Shown: positions 1 to 9,378, counted from the stretch's first letter. The stretch: DNA of 64,000 bases from Zobellia amurskyensis (GCF_009725985.1 NZ_RCNR01000009.1:1-64000), one strand, 5' to 3'. The notes: generated by a model not told the origin, from the sequence alone. A program made the numbers and translations.

Positions 1-1377
1 ATTCGTTTTTTACCGTTTGACCTGGTCTCCGAAAAAGGAGATGCCGTAATTGCCGTTGCCGTTTGGATGGTAATCTGGTGGATTACCGAGGCGGTTTCAA
101 TTTCGGTAACCGCACTACTCCCACTACTTCTTTTCCCTTTTCTTAAAATAATGGATATTGGTGAAGTGGGTGCAAATTACGGAAGCCCAATAATCTTTTT
201 ATTCTTCGGCGGTTTTGTTCTGGCTTTAGCTCTTGAGAAAGTGAACCTCCACAAACGCATTGCCCTGAATATTATTAAAATCACAGGTACAACGCCCAAT
301 AAGGTGGTTCTAGGCTTCATGATCGCTACGGCATCATTGAGTATGTGGATCAGTAACACCGCCACGACCGTTGTAATGCTTCCTATTGCTATGTCCGTTA
401 TTAATCTTTTAGTAAATGACGCAGATGGGTTTACTAAAAGTGATAAGAATTTTGCACTTTCCGTTATGCTAGGCATTGCTTTTTCGGCCAATGCAGGAGG
501 CGTGGCCACGGTTATTGGCACTCCACCTAATTCTGTGATGATCGGTCTTTTGGAAAATGAATACAATATTGAAATCTCCTTTTTAAAGTGGATGGTTTTA
601 GGTGTTCCTTTCTCTGCCTTGATGATATGGATTAGTTATCTGGTATTGGTTAAGTGGATGTATCCCAATCGCGATTTGGTGTTTTCGGCTTCAAAAGACG
701 TTATAAACGACGAACTTAAAAAATTAGGCCCCATGAGTGGAAAGGAAAAAATGGTACTCGCTATTTTTGGCGTTACCGTTTTTCTATGGATTTTTAGAAC
801 GGTCATAAACGGTATTTTCCCAGCCCTTAAATTAAACGACACCATGATCAGTATTATGGCCGCCATTGCTATGTTCGCCATACCCTATAACATGAAAAAG
901 GCCGATTTTATCATTGAGTGGAAAGACACCCAAAAATTAGCTTGGGGTATTTTAATCCTCTTTGGCGGAGGATTGGCTTTGGCCAAAGGCATGTCCGTAA
1001 GTGGTATTGTAGACATGGTTTCTGCCGCAATTGGTGACAGCAATGTTAGTATTCTGTTTACGGCAATTCTCCTTATTACCCTTATGCTCTTTATGACCGA
1101 GCTCATGAGCAACGTGGCTCTGATTGCCGTACTGGCTCCGGTAGTTGCCGGCATTGCCATTGGGTTGGATATTCCTATTCTTTATTTATTGATTCCCGTT
1201 ACCATAGCCAGTAGCTGCGCCTTTATGCTTCCCATGGCTACACCGCCCAATGCTATTGTATTTGCCAGTGGCTATGTAAAAGTGAATGAAATGGCACGCG
1301 TGGGGATTATACTTAATTTAATAGCTGTAGCACTATTAGTACTTATGTTTCAATTTGTAGTGCCCCTATTATTTTAA
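1..1377 (+). CDS. DASS/SLC13-family sodium:anion symporter, 5' end outside window
   Basis: Inner-membrane carrier of the divalent anion:Na+ symporter family, which imports dicarboxylates, sulfate or similar anions with sodium. The reading frame is open from base 1 to the stop at 1375, so the true start lies upstream; the first in-window ATG at 67 is internal. About ten hydrophobic segments are visible. The family's paired Ser-Asn loops are present: SNTATTVVML in the first half and MSNVALIAVLAP in the second, each followed by a Pro-Pro-Asn turn (GTPPN and ATPPN). This repeat architecture supports the family firmly. The substrate cannot be read from the sequence. The next gene is 175 bases downstream on the same strand. 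Confidence 0.9.
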   Translation: MRFLPFDLVSEKGDAVIAVAVWMVIWWITEAVSISVTALLPLLLFPFLKIMDIGEVGANYGSPIIFLFFGGFVLALALEKVNLHKRIALNIIKITGTTPNKVVLGFMIATASLSMWISNTATTVVMLPIAMSVINLLVNDADGFTKSDKNFALSVMLGIAFSANAGGVATVIGTPPNSVMIGLLENEYNIEISFLKWMVLGVPFSALMIWISYLVLVKWMYPNRDLVFSASKDVINDELKKLGPMSGKEKMVLAIFGVTVFLWIFRTVINGIFPALKLNDTMISIMAAIAMFAIPYNMKKADFIIEWKDTQKLAWGILILFGGGLALAKGMSVSGIVDMVSAAIGDSNVSILFTAILLITLMLFMTELMSNVALIAVLAPVVAGIAIGLDIPILYLLIPVTIASSCAFMLPMATPPNAIVFASGYVKVNEMARVGIILNLIAVALLVLMFQFVVPLLF

Positions 1378-1555
1378 AATCGCCCGAAATTAATAGCCCT
1401 GTATCAACATCACCGTAAAACAATGGTGCTCCAATCATAAAAATCGGATTTTATGATAAGTTCGGTTTGCTTGTTCCCCTATTTTCTTATTTTTATCAAA
1501 TTCGGCTCAACGAAAAAATAGCGTTGCCGCTTATCCACTAATTTAATCGCTCTTG

Positions 1556-2707
1556 ATGAAAAAAATAGTTCTCCCACTACTAGCTCTTGTACTGTTCAGC
1601 AGTCATATCATGTACCTGAAATTAGATTCTTATTTTCTAAAACCTAACAAATCTGCCACCATTCAATTGTTTAACGGCACATTTGACAAGAGTGAAAATG
1701 TAATAGACAGAGACCGCATGCTAGATGTTAGCCTGCTAAACAACGGTCAGCGGATTAAAGTTGATGAATCTCAGTGGAGCGAAAAGGATAGCATTACTTT
1801 TTTAAATTTTAGAACCGGTGAACCTGGAACTTATGTAGTTGGAGTTTCTACGGCCCCTAGATCTATTGAAATGGATGCAGAGGCGTTCAACACCTATTTG
1901 GAACATGAGGGCATACAGGATATGTTGGCATGGAGACGAGACAATGATGCTTTAGAAGGCGATGCCAATGAGCGGTATTCCAAACATGTAAAAACTATTT
2001 TTCAAGTTGGGGATAAACGAACGGATGATTGGCAGAAAGAACTAGGATACCCCATTGAATTTATACCGCTTGATAATCCGTACGAATTAAATACTGGAGA
2101 CGAGTTAAAATTTAAACTGTTGTTCAAGGGTAAACCTTTAGCAAACCAATTGGTGTACGCCAATTACAAAGGCAGTTCGGAAGAACACAGCCACGGAACA
2201 GCCGAAAATGAGCATAGCCACGCCAGTAAGCCGGAAGAAGCCCACAGTCATGAAAAAAATGCAGAAAAACATAGTCATGATCACAGTAAAGAAGAAAAGC
2301 ATAGTCACGACCATGGCAAAGAAGAAGGACAGAGTCATAAGGCAACAGAAGAAGCATATAGCCATGACACTAATTCGGCAGACGCCCACAGTCATGATTC
2401 CGAAGCGGGTGGCCATACTCATACCTCCGGGCAACAGCTAAGAACGGATTCACAAGGAATGGCAACCGCCAAGCTTACGGCAGATGGCATTTGGTATTTA
2501 CAGACCATACACTTGCAAAACATAGAAGGGGAAGAAATTACGCATGAGTCTAATTGGTCTACCTTAACGTTTGAGATTACCCATGCACACGGTACGGATA
2601 CCCATACCCATGCTCCAGCAGAGGAAGGAATACCTGCTTACGTCTATTGGGTAGGCAGCTTATTTTTAATAGCCATATTATTCTTTTGGTTTAATAGAAA
2701 AAAATAA
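1556..2707 (+). CDS. DUF4198-like metal-associated protein with histidine-rich HSH repeats
   Basis: Envelope protein of about 383 residues, with an N-terminal hydrophobic signal segment, a beta-rich middle, and one C-terminal membrane segment ending in a basic tail (FWFNRKK). I place the start at the ATG at 1556 rather than the TTG three bases earlier. Residues about 205-295 hold many His-x-His triads (HSH, HTH, HSHDH) separated by acidic/Lys spacers, and a second short set (HAH, HTH) lies near residue 350. Such stretches bind Ni, Co, Zn or Cu. The overall design resembles DUF4198 proteins found beside metal transporters. The stop codon directly abuts the ATG of the HupE-like gene, so the two are probably translated together. 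Metal identity is inference. Confidence 0.75.
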   Translation: MKKIVLPLLALVLFSSHIMYLKLDSYFLKPNKSATIQLFNGTFDKSENVIDRDRMLDVSLLNNGQRIKVDESQWSEKDSITFLNFRTGEPGTYVVGVSTAPRSIEMDAEAFNTYLEHEGIQDMLAWRRDNDALEGDANERYSKHVKTIFQVGDKRTDDWQKELGYPIEFIPLDNPYELNTGDELKFKLLFKGKPLANQLVYANYKGSSEEHSHGTAENEHSHASKPEEAHSHEKNAEKHSHDHSKEEKHSHDHGKEEGQSHKATEEAYSHDTNSADAHSHDSEAGGHTHTSGQQLRTDSQGMATAKLTADGIWYLQTIHLQNIEGEEITHESNWSTLTFEITHAHGTDTHTHAPAEEGIPAYVYWVGSLFLIAILFFWFNRKK

Positions 2708-3394
2708 ATGAAACCTTCCTTTAAAAAACTTCCTGTAACATTATTATTTCTGTTTACTCCATTTTTGCTGGCTGCGCATGGAGTAAGTTCAGCAGACCAA
2801 GAAATACTAAATAATGGTGGTTTGCTCTCGTACATTTACGTAGGCGCAAAACACATGGTTACCGGGTATGACCACCTCTTGTTTTTAGTAGGTGTCATTT
2901 TTTATTTAAGCGGATTTAAGGATATAGTGCGCTTTATTACGGTTTTCACCATAGGGCATAGTATTACCTTGATCGGGGCAACCTATTTGGGTATAAAAGC
3001 CGATGAGCATCTAATAGATGCCGTTATTGCCTTAAGTGTTTTGTACAAAGGGTTTGAAAATTTAGGTGGGTTTGAAAAATATTTGAAATTCAAATCACCA
3101 AACCTTTTATTAATGGTCTTTATTTTCGGGCTTATTCACGGTTTTGGTCTGTCTACGCGATTACAATCTTTTGATGTAGGAAGTTCTCAATTTCTAGCAA
3201 AGATTTTCAGTTTTAATGTAGGGGTAGAATTGGGTCAAATTTGCGCATTGATTCCTATAGTTTTTATAATAAGCCAATGGAAGAACAAAAAGAGCTTTGA
3301 CTCTTTTTACAAAGCAACCAATTTATATTTGATTATTGCTGGAATCGGACTTTTTCTGTATCAGATGTACGGTTACTACTATGGCGGTCATTAG
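2708..3394 (+). CDS. HupE/UreJ-family membrane protein
   Basis: Polytopic inner-membrane protein of 228 residues with a signal peptide and about six membrane segments. The family signature region, HMVTGYDHLLFLVGV near residue 50, and the following FTIGHSITL motif place conserved His and Asp residues in the membrane, as in HupE/UreJ proteins thought to move nickel or cobalt. It starts on the base after the stop of the His-rich protein at 1556, so the pair looks like one metal uptake or metal-sensing unit. No hydrogenase or urease gene is in the window, so the metal's user is unknown. Confidence 0.85.
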   Translation: MKPSFKKLPVTLLFLFTPFLLAAHGVSSADQEILNNGGLLSYIYVGAKHMVTGYDHLLFLVGVIFYLSGFKDIVRFITVFTIGHSITLIGATYLGIKADEHLIDAVIALSVLYKGFENLGGFEKYLKFKSPNLLLMVFIFGLIHGFGLSTRLQSFDVGSSQFLAKIFSFNVGVELGQICALIPIVFIISQWKNKKSFDSFYKATNLYLIIAGIGLFLYQMYGYYYGGH

Positions 3395-3457
3395 TTTATA
3401 CCGGGAAAGGCTATTTTACCCAATCCAAAAATTGATTATAAAAACCAATTATTTCAG

Positions 3458-3490
3458 AAAAAACGAAACCCCTGTATTCAACAGGGGTTT
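3458..3490 (-). terminator. Rho-independent terminator of the 3520-3927 gene
   Basis: Perfect 10-bp stem (AAACCCCTGT at 3466-3475 against ACAGGGGTTT at 3481-3490) with a 5-base loop. On the minus strand it is followed by a run of six T (3458-3463). It lies 30 bases past the stop of the minus-strand gene. Confidence 0.85.
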
Positions 3491-3519
3491 AGCTAGCTAA
3501 TTCAAATAATTTACAATGG

Positions 3520-3927
3520 TTAATTGTTCCTTATATACGGGTTAAACCCGCTAGGTAGATGTTTTTTTGTATCAAAATCGAAAGAAATTTCATCGTTTTC
3601 ATCAATATAATTGAAACCCTCTACATTTTTAGGATATGCATAAGCATTGAAGCTTTTTGGAAGGTATTTTTTAGTATTTACAATAACTTCAGAATCAGAC
3701 TCAATAAAAGAAATTGAACCCAAGTCAACATAAATATCATTGGCATCAAAATCTTCTGGCAAATAGTCTGCCGTATCAAAGCCTAGATCAAAATCGGTAT
3801 CCTCATCAATATAATTAATAGAATGGATAACTGTTTCATCCTTTTCGGTTAACGGATCTGCTGCAAAAACTCCGTTTGCAAATATAAGACCCAATAGCAT
3901 ACTTATTTTTAAACTCTTATTGTTCAT
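3520..3927 (-). CDS. Secreted acidic protein with three internal repeats
   Basis: Protein of 135 residues with a clear signal peptide (ending GVFAAD). The mature part is three copies of a roughly 30-40-residue acidic unit: a (Y/F)I(D/E) start, an acidic beta-like stretch with F-D-T or N-T, and a YLP.(S/D/G)F(D/N) ending (YLPEDFD, YLPKSFN, HLPSGFN). I recognise this layout only as a recurrent uncharacterised flavobacterial type, and no enzymatic residues are seen. It stands alone, has its own terminator, and lies divergent to the protease gene at 4373. A surface or periplasmic structural or binding role is a guess. Confidence 0.7.
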   Translation of the reverse strand: MNNKSLKISMLLGLIFANGVFAADPLTEKDETVIHSINYIDEDTDFDLGFDTADYLPEDFDANDIYVDLGSISFIESDSEVIVNTKKYLPKSFNAYAYPKNVEGFNYIDENDEISFDFDTKKHLPSGFNPYIRNN

Positions 3928-4372
3928 AACGTTGTAGGTTTGTTTATGAGTCTATATAACGCAGAAACATCTCTTTATTGTTCGTTATATTTTGTGGGAG
4001 CTTTCCTAAAAAAGAAGAAATAACCAAATTCGCAATAAGAAAGTTCAAACACTACGAAGTTCGCATTTTAAGGACTCTAAATTTATATTACACACACCTT
4101 TTAAAGCTTATTTTTATGGCGATAAATTTTCGTTTTTCTCCTGACGAACAGTACGTTACATACCGTAAACATAGGTTATCGGGGTTTTTATGCTTTATAT
4201 CGATTCTTAAAAAAGATTGCCTCAAAAAAGTCACACACACTCCACATCCATTTTCAAACCGGCCAAGAACAAAAAATATCAAAAGTGCTATATTTACGAA
4301 TATTAGTAAGAATCTCATGTTGGCACTTATCAATTCTATTTCATCACATTAAAACTTCTAATTACAATTTAC
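3928..4372. other. Divergent intergenic region, no gene recognised
   Basis: 445 AT-rich bases between two divergent genes. Short frames here lack family resemblance or a convincing start. It should hold the promoters of both neighbours. A TATATTTA at about 4289-4296 resembles the flavobacterial -7 box for the rightward gene, but no clear -33 TTTG partner is found at the right spacing. Confidence 0.4.
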
Positions 4373-6868
4373 ATGTTCAAAAAAGTTTTCCCCCATTTAA
4401 TTTTCTCATTACTCGTTATCAGTCCCTTATCCGCCGAAGCCCAGATTTTCAAAAAGAAAAAAGATGACATTGAAAAGTCGGATAAAAAGGGAGATGACAA
4501 AAAAGATAAAATAAAACCTTACGGAAAAGTTATAACGAAAGACGCAAAAACCGACAAAGGTCTTTTTGATGTACATATTGTTGATGAAAATCACTTCTAC
4601 GAAATACCGGATTCCCTTTTCAACAAAGAGATGTTGATGGTGAGCAGGATTTCAAAGACGGCAACAGGCATTGGTTTTGGCGGTGGTAAAATTAACACCC
4701 AGGTACTTCGTTGGGAAAGAAAGCCAAAAAAAGTCTTGCTTCGCGTTGTTAGTCATGGTGTTGTTGCCGCAGATTCCTTACCTGTACATGAAGCTGTTGT
4801 AAACTCCAATTTTGAACCTGTACTCTATGCCTTTGATATCAAGGCCATTAAAAAGGATACCGTTAACCCGTCTACGGTAATTCAGGTAAACGAACTTTTT
4901 GAAAAAGATGCGCAAGCCTTGGGCATGCCGGACTCATACAGAGAAAAGTATAAAGTCTCTCGTTTGGACGAAGCAAGAAGTTATATTGAGTCCATTAAAA
5001 GTTATCCTTTAAACGTGGAAGCGCGCCATGTAAAAACGTACTTGGCAAAAAAACCGCCAAGTAATGGCAGTCTTGGTTCTATTTCTATAGAAATAAACAA
5101 CTCTATGATACTCTTACCTGCCAAACCTATGAGGCGTCGTTATTTTGATGAACGCGTAGGTTGGTTTACAAGCTCTCAAACAGATTATGGTTTAGACGTT
5201 CAAAAAAGCAAAACAGTAAAATACCTAGATCGCTGGCGTTTGGAAGTCAAAGATGAGGACTTGGAAAAATATAAAAATGGCGAACTGGTAGAGCCAAAAA
5301 AACAGATTGTATATTATGTAGACAGGGCTACACCAAAAAAATGGTTGCCTTATATAAAACAAGGGATTGAAGATTGGCAGGTTGCTTTTGAAGAAGCCGG
5401 TTTTAAAAATGCCATAATTGCAAAGGAGCCACCAACTGTTCTGGAGGACCCAGATTGGTCTCCTGAAGATGTACGTTATTCCGTAGTACGTTACCTAGCC
5501 TCTCCCATTCCTAATGCAAACGGCCCACACGTGAGCGACCCACGAAGTGGTGAAATACTGGAATCCGATATTAATTGGTACCATAACGTAATGACCTTAT
5601 TGCAGAACTGGTTCTTTGTACAAACGGCAGCAATTAATCCTGATGCACGCGGAACTGAATTCAAAGATGAAGTTATGGGACGGTTAATTCGTTTTGTATC
5701 TGCTCATGAGGTAGGTCATACCTTAGGTTTGCCACACAATATGGGCAGTAGTGTTGCCTATCCGGTAGATTCTCTTCGCTCGACCTCATTTACCAAAAAA
5801 TACGGTACGGCTCCATCTATTATGGATTATGCCCGGTTTAACTATGTGGCCCAACCAGAAGATGGAAACGTTGCCCTTATGCCTAATATTGGTATTTACG
5901 ATAAATATGCCATTAAATGGGGCTACAAACCTGTTCTTGATGTTTCAATAGAAGAAGAAAATAAAATTCTGGACGCTTGGATTTTAGAGCATGCCGGAGA
6001 TCCCTTGTACCGTTTTGGCCATCAACAAGTAGGTGATATAGTAGATCCAAGCTCCCAAACAGAGGACTTGGGAGATGATGCCATTAAAGCCAGCTTATAC
6101 GGTATTGAAAACCTAAAGCGGATAGTACCCAACCTAATTACATGGACAAAGGAAGACGGAAAAACCTATGAAGACCTGGATAAATTATACGGACAGGTCA
6201 TTGCACAGTTCAACCGTTATATGGGTCATGTTTCAAATAATATTGGCGGTGTTTATGAATATCAAAAAACCTATGATCAAGAAGGTGACGTTTACATACC
6301 AGTTACCAAGAAACACCAGCAAAATTGTATGGCCTTTTTGCAAGACCAACTTTTTGCAACACCGCAATGGCTTATTGACCAGAACATCTTTAACAAGATT
6401 CAATACTCAGGTTTTGTGGAAGAAATTAGGGCCATGCAGACCAAAACTTTAGATAACATCCTAAGCTTAGGAAAATTACAACGTTTGGTAGAAAATGAAA
6501 CTGCCAATAAAGCGGAAGCTTATAGTTTAACCGATATGATGAACCAACTGCGTAACGGCATCTGGTCAGAACTCAATACCGGAAGCGCTATTGACACCTA
6601 TAGAAGGAACTTACAAAAAGCACACGTTGAACGCTTAAATTATTTAATGACCGCAAAAGACCAAAAGAAACAACCGGATTTTGGGGGCTATCGAAAATCA
6701 ACGGTGGTGCATACCAGCCAATCGGACATTCGTTCGGTAGCACGTGGTGAGTTACGAAGTATACAACGAATTATCAAAAGCGCTATTAACCGTACCACCG
6801 ATACCATGAGCAAATATCACTTAGAGGATGTAAACGAGCGTATAGAGCAAATATTAGATCCCAAATGA
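4373..6868 (+). CDS. Secreted zinc-dependent metalloprotease (DUF5117/DUF5118 type)
   Basis: Large periplasmic or surface protease of 831 residues. The start is fixed by a signal peptide (ending SAEAQ), followed by a Lys/Asp-rich linker. The N-terminal half matches the layout of DUF5118 and DUF5117 proteins. The catalytic site is a metzincin-type HExxHxxGxxH: HEVGH at 445-449 and H455, with E446 as base. A Met-turn-like SIMDYARFN follows about 35 residues on. The C-terminal part is long and helical. Its stop overlaps the ATG of the Crp/Fnr-type gene by four bases (ATGA), so regulator and protease are co-translated. Natural substrates are unknown. Confidence 0.9.
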   Translation: MFKKVFPHLIFSLLVISPLSAEAQIFKKKKDDIEKSDKKGDDKKDKIKPYGKVITKDAKTDKGLFDVHIVDENHFYEIPDSLFNKEMLMVSRISKTATGIGFGGGKINTQVLRWERKPKKVLLRVVSHGVVAADSLPVHEAVVNSNFEPVLYAFDIKAIKKDTVNPSTVIQVNELFEKDAQALGMPDSYREKYKVSRLDEARSYIESIKSYPLNVEARHVKTYLAKKPPSNGSLGSISIEINNSMILLPAKPMRRRYFDERVGWFTSSQTDYGLDVQKSKTVKYLDRWRLEVKDEDLEKYKNGELVEPKKQIVYYVDRATPKKWLPYIKQGIEDWQVAFEEAGFKNAIIAKEPPTVLEDPDWSPEDVRYSVVRYLASPIPNANGPHVSDPRSGEILESDINWYHNVMTLLQNWFFVQTAAINPDARGTEFKDEVMGRLIRFVSAHEVGHTLGLPHNMGSSVAYPVDSLRSTSFTKKYGTAPSIMDYARFNYVAQPEDGNVALMPNIGIYDKYAIKWGYKPVLDVSIEEENKILDAWILEHAGDPLYRFGHQQVGDIVDPSSQTEDLGDDAIKASLYGIENLKRIVPNLITWTKEDGKTYEDLDKLYGQVIAQFNRYMGHVSNNIGGVYEYQKTYDQEGDVYIPVTKKHQQNCMAFLQDQLFATPQWLIDQNIFNKIQYSGFVEEIRAMQTKTLDNILSLGKLQRLVENETANKAEAYSLTDMMNQLRNGIWSELNTGSAIDTYRRNLQKAHVERLNYLMTAKDQKKQPDFGGYRKSTVVHTSQSDIRSVARGELRSIQRIIKSAINRTTDTMSKYHLEDVNERIEQILDPK

Positions 6869-7449
6869 TAAGCAGAGACCATTTTCTAAATAACATATTT
6901 AAGACTTCCGATTTTTCCGATGAAGAACTGGCTGTGATTATTCCTAAATTTAAAAAAGTTGCTTTCCCAAAAAACGACTTTATTTTAGAAGAAGGGAAAA
7001 CCGAAAATCATTATTGGTTTATTGAAAGTGGATTTGCACGTTCTTATGTGGTGAATACTGAAGGCAAAGACATCTCCACAAACTTTTATGCCGTTGGCGA
7101 TATTGTTATTGATTGGACTTCTTTTTTCCTTAGAAACCCTACTAGAGAGAACATTCAAGCTTTGACAGATTGCGTATGTTGGCAATTAGATTTTGATACT
7201 TTTCAGGAACTTTTTCATGGTATACGCAGTTTTAGGGAACAAGGGCGTACTACTTTGGTAAACAGTTATTTCTCATTAAAAGAACAAAGCGTAGCTATGA
7301 TCGCCGATCAAGCTTCGCAGCGGTACCTGAAGCTCTTAAGGGAAAAACCACATATTATTCAGAACATTTCGCTTAAACATATTGCTACGTACTTGGGTGT
7401 TACGGACACTTCTTTAAGCCGAATTAGAAAAGAGATTTCCAGCGAATAG
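6865..7449 (+). CDS. Crp/Fnr-family transcriptional regulator
   Basis: Protein of 194 residues: an N-terminal cyclic-nucleotide-binding beta barrel (residues about 20-125, with ILEEGK and a FIESGFARSY turn) and a C-terminal segment ending in a helix-turn-helix (HIATYLGVTDTSLSRIRKEI). This is the common Bacteroidota subtype of about 190 residues. The canonical cAMP-binding Arg-Ser motif of CRP is not obvious, so the ligand is unknown. The start ATG overlaps the protease stop. Four small genes follow on the same strand (7537-8998), possibly its targets. Confidence 0.88.
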   Translation: MISRDHFLNNIFKTSDFSDEELAVIIPKFKKVAFPKNDFILEEGKTENHYWFIESGFARSYVVNTEGKDISTNFYAVGDIVIDWTSFFLRNPTRENIQALTDCVCWQLDFDTFQELFHGIRSFREQGRTTLVNSYFSLKEQSVAMIADQASQRYLKLLREKPHIIQNISLKHIATYLGVTDTSLSRIRKEISSE

Positions 7450-7536
7450 GTTTTCTTGCCCTATGACAAGTTTTATTTTTTGAAATGCAGGTAGCTTAGC
7501 CTCATTGAATTATATAAACCATAAAACTTTGAAACA

Positions 7537-7887
7537 ATGGAAAATCTTCAAGACTTCATGTTGCTATTTCGGATGCAACCTAATGGCCAACAGCCCACAT
7601 CTGACCAAATAAGCGAAATGCGGCAAAAGTGGGGTGCCTTTATCGGCGGCATTGCTGCTCAGGCTAAACTTGTAAGTACTACTCGCTTGGCTCTTGAGGG
7701 TGCTTTAATCGACAATAAACTAAACGTTAGCACCGGAATTACTATTGCGAACAATGAAACCCTAAGTGGCAACATGGTAATTAAAGCCAACACATTTAAA
7801 GAGGCTACCCAAATAGCAAAAGGATGCCCTATTCTTTCCATGGGCGGTTCTGTAGAAGTGCGAGGCATAGTACCAATGGAAACTTAA
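7537..7887 (+). CDS. YCII-related (DGPF-type) domain protein
   Basis: Small cytoplasmic protein of 116 residues with the ferredoxin-like fold of YCII/DGPF proteins: an FMLLFRMQPN first strand, a helix with MRQKWGAFIGGIA, and the last strand GSVEVRGIVPME. Family members are often encoded beside regulators and sigma factors, and their chemistry is not settled. It lies 87 bases after the Crp/Fnr gene and 13 before the DUF1569 gene, suggesting a shared transcript. Confidence 0.75.
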   Translation: MENLQDFMLLFRMQPNGQQPTSDQISEMRQKWGAFIGGIAAQAKLVSTTRLALEGALIDNKLNVSTGITIANNETLSGNMVIKANTFKEATQIAKGCPILSMGGSVEVRGIVPMET

Positions 7888-7900
7888 AACCCGGCAAAAG

Positions 7901-8344
7901 ATGAAAACAATTTTTGATAACAGCACAGTTGCCGAATTGGTTGATAGAATAAATTCCCTGCAAGTACACAATCAAGCTCAATGGGGCAAAATGAATACTT
8001 ACCAAATGCTTAAACGTTGCACATTAAGCGAAGAAATGTTCCACGGTAACAAAAGCTACAAGCGTTTGTTCATCGGCAAGCTGTTTGGTGCCATGGCATT
8101 ACGCGGAATTTTAAAAGACGAGCAACCGATGAAGAAAAATCAACCTACCCATCCTGAATTTAAAATTACTGGTACGGGCAACTTTGAAAATGAACGTAAG
8201 AAATGGATTGAATTGCTACAAGCATACGACTCATTTTCAAACCACGATTTTGTACATCCTTTTTTTGGCAAAATGACCACGGAACAGATTGGCCTGTATA
8301 TTTACAAGCACACAGATCATCACTTAACACAGTTTGGCAATTAA
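7901..8344 (+). CDS. DUF1569 (DinB-like four-helix) domain protein
   Basis: Protein of 147 residues. The helical arrangement with WGKMNTYQMLKRC near residue 28, FFGKMTTEQIG near 122 and HTDHHLTQFG at the end fits DUF1569, a DinB-like metal-binding four-helix bundle. The conserved His near the C terminus (H-x-x-HH) are candidate metal ligands. It starts 13 bases after the YCII gene and ends ten bases before the membrane protein gene. Members may be thiol- or stress-linked, but the reaction is unknown. Confidence 0.75.
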   Translation: MKTIFDNSTVAELVDRINSLQVHNQAQWGKMNTYQMLKRCTLSEEMFHGNKSYKRLFIGKLFGAMALRGILKDEQPMKKNQPTHPEFKITGTGNFENERKKWIELLQAYDSFSNHDFVHPFFGKMTTEQIGLYIYKHTDHHLTQFGN

Positions 8345-8353
8345 ATACAATAG

Positions 8354-8998
8354 ATGTTACCATACCTATTTATTATCACCACCCTTTTATCCTTTGTTCT
8401 ATTTTACCTAGGAACCGGAAAGGATAAGAGGGTGTTAATTATTAGTTCTTTATGGTTATTTACAATAGCCTTAATAGCTTACAACGGGTATTTTGAAAAT
8501 ACAATACAGCGGCCACCTCGTTTTTTATTCGTTATCCTTGCCACAACAATTGTATCTGTAATTATCTATAGAAAAACACGTTTTAATGAGATTAGCGTCA
8601 ATATTTTAATGGGAGTTCATGCGCTACGTATATCCGTAGAATTCATACTTTTTGAATTATTCTTACGACATAAAATTCCTATTCTAATGACCTACAAAGG
8701 ATGGAATTTTGATATTCTCATAGGTATTTCAGCTCTACTTATTCTATTTTACTTGTTATACACCAAAAAGAATCTATCCGGGGCTTTCCATCTATCTTGG
8801 AATATACTTGGGGTTACTTTTCTATCTATAATTGTTTTAATTGCTATATTTTCATCTCCATCACCTATACAACAACTAGCATTTGAACAACCCAATATAG
8901 CAGTATTGCAATTCCCCTATATTTTTCTACCCACCTATATTGTGCCTGTCGTCTTTATATCTCACCTGTTAACTATAAGAGATACGCTAAACGGATAA
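8354..8998 (+). CDS. Seven-helix membrane protein of unknown function
   Basis: Very hydrophobic protein of 214 residues with about six or seven predicted membrane segments and short polar loops. A His/Arg pair (GVHALRISVEF) sits in the fourth segment. I do not recognise the family. It begins ten bases after the DUF1569 gene and is the last gene of the 6865-8998 group. About 190 bases without a gene follow. Confidence 0.65.
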   Translation: MLPYLFIITTLLSFVLFYLGTGKDKRVLIISSLWLFTIALIAYNGYFENTIQRPPRFLFVILATTIVSVIIYRKTRFNEISVNILMGVHALRISVEFILFELFLRHKIPILMTYKGWNFDILIGISALLILFYLLYTKKNLSGAFHLSWNILGVTFLSIIVLIAIFSSPSPIQQLAFEQPNIAVLQFPYIFLPTYIVPVVFISHLLTIRDTLNG

Positions 8999-9189
8999 TG
9001 TAAACTTGGTACCAATTATTTCTATTTAAAGCTCTAAAGCATCGATAAAATACAGCGAACCTCGCTGAAGTGAATTTCCAAACAACAACTTTGGGCTAGT
9101 TGACCACACACTAAGGCCGCTTTACAACAACCTTCTTTTCTGCTTTCTTCTTTTATCTAACTTAGTATCAGAATCAAAAAACACATGCC

Positions 9190-9345
9190 ATGTCTCAAAA
9201 ACTAAAAAGTTCTTTATACCTAGCCGGATTCGTAATTGCTTCAGTAATTTATTACAATCAAACCAATTCTGACCCTTCTCCCCAGACGGTAGAAATGGCT
9301 TCGGCAGATATTGAACAAGTTATGAGTCCAGAGGCATTAGACTAA
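9190..9345 (+). CDS. Small single-pass membrane protein (51 residues)
   Basis: Short open frame starting at the ATG at 9190: MSQKLKSSLYLAGFVIASVI, then a polar acidic tail ending SPEALD. Basic N terminus, one hydrophobic segment (residues 9-21) and an acidic periplasmic tail are typical of a real small membrane protein. It is followed 33 bases later by a strong terminator, which implies a discrete transcript. No family recognised. Confidence 0.55.
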   Translation: MSQKLKSSLYLAGFVIASVIYYNQTNSDPSPQTVEMASADIEQVMSPEALD

Positions 9346-9378
9346 AATAAACACACATTGAACGACCTACTATGTGAG

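Noticed and set aside
2124-2441. Overlapping frames in the His-rich repeat region
   Set aside because: By-products of the repetitive HSH coding sequence in other frames.
3978-4352. Possible genes in the 3928-4372 gap on either strand
   Set aside because: Unusual composition, no family motif, and they would fill the divergent promoter region.
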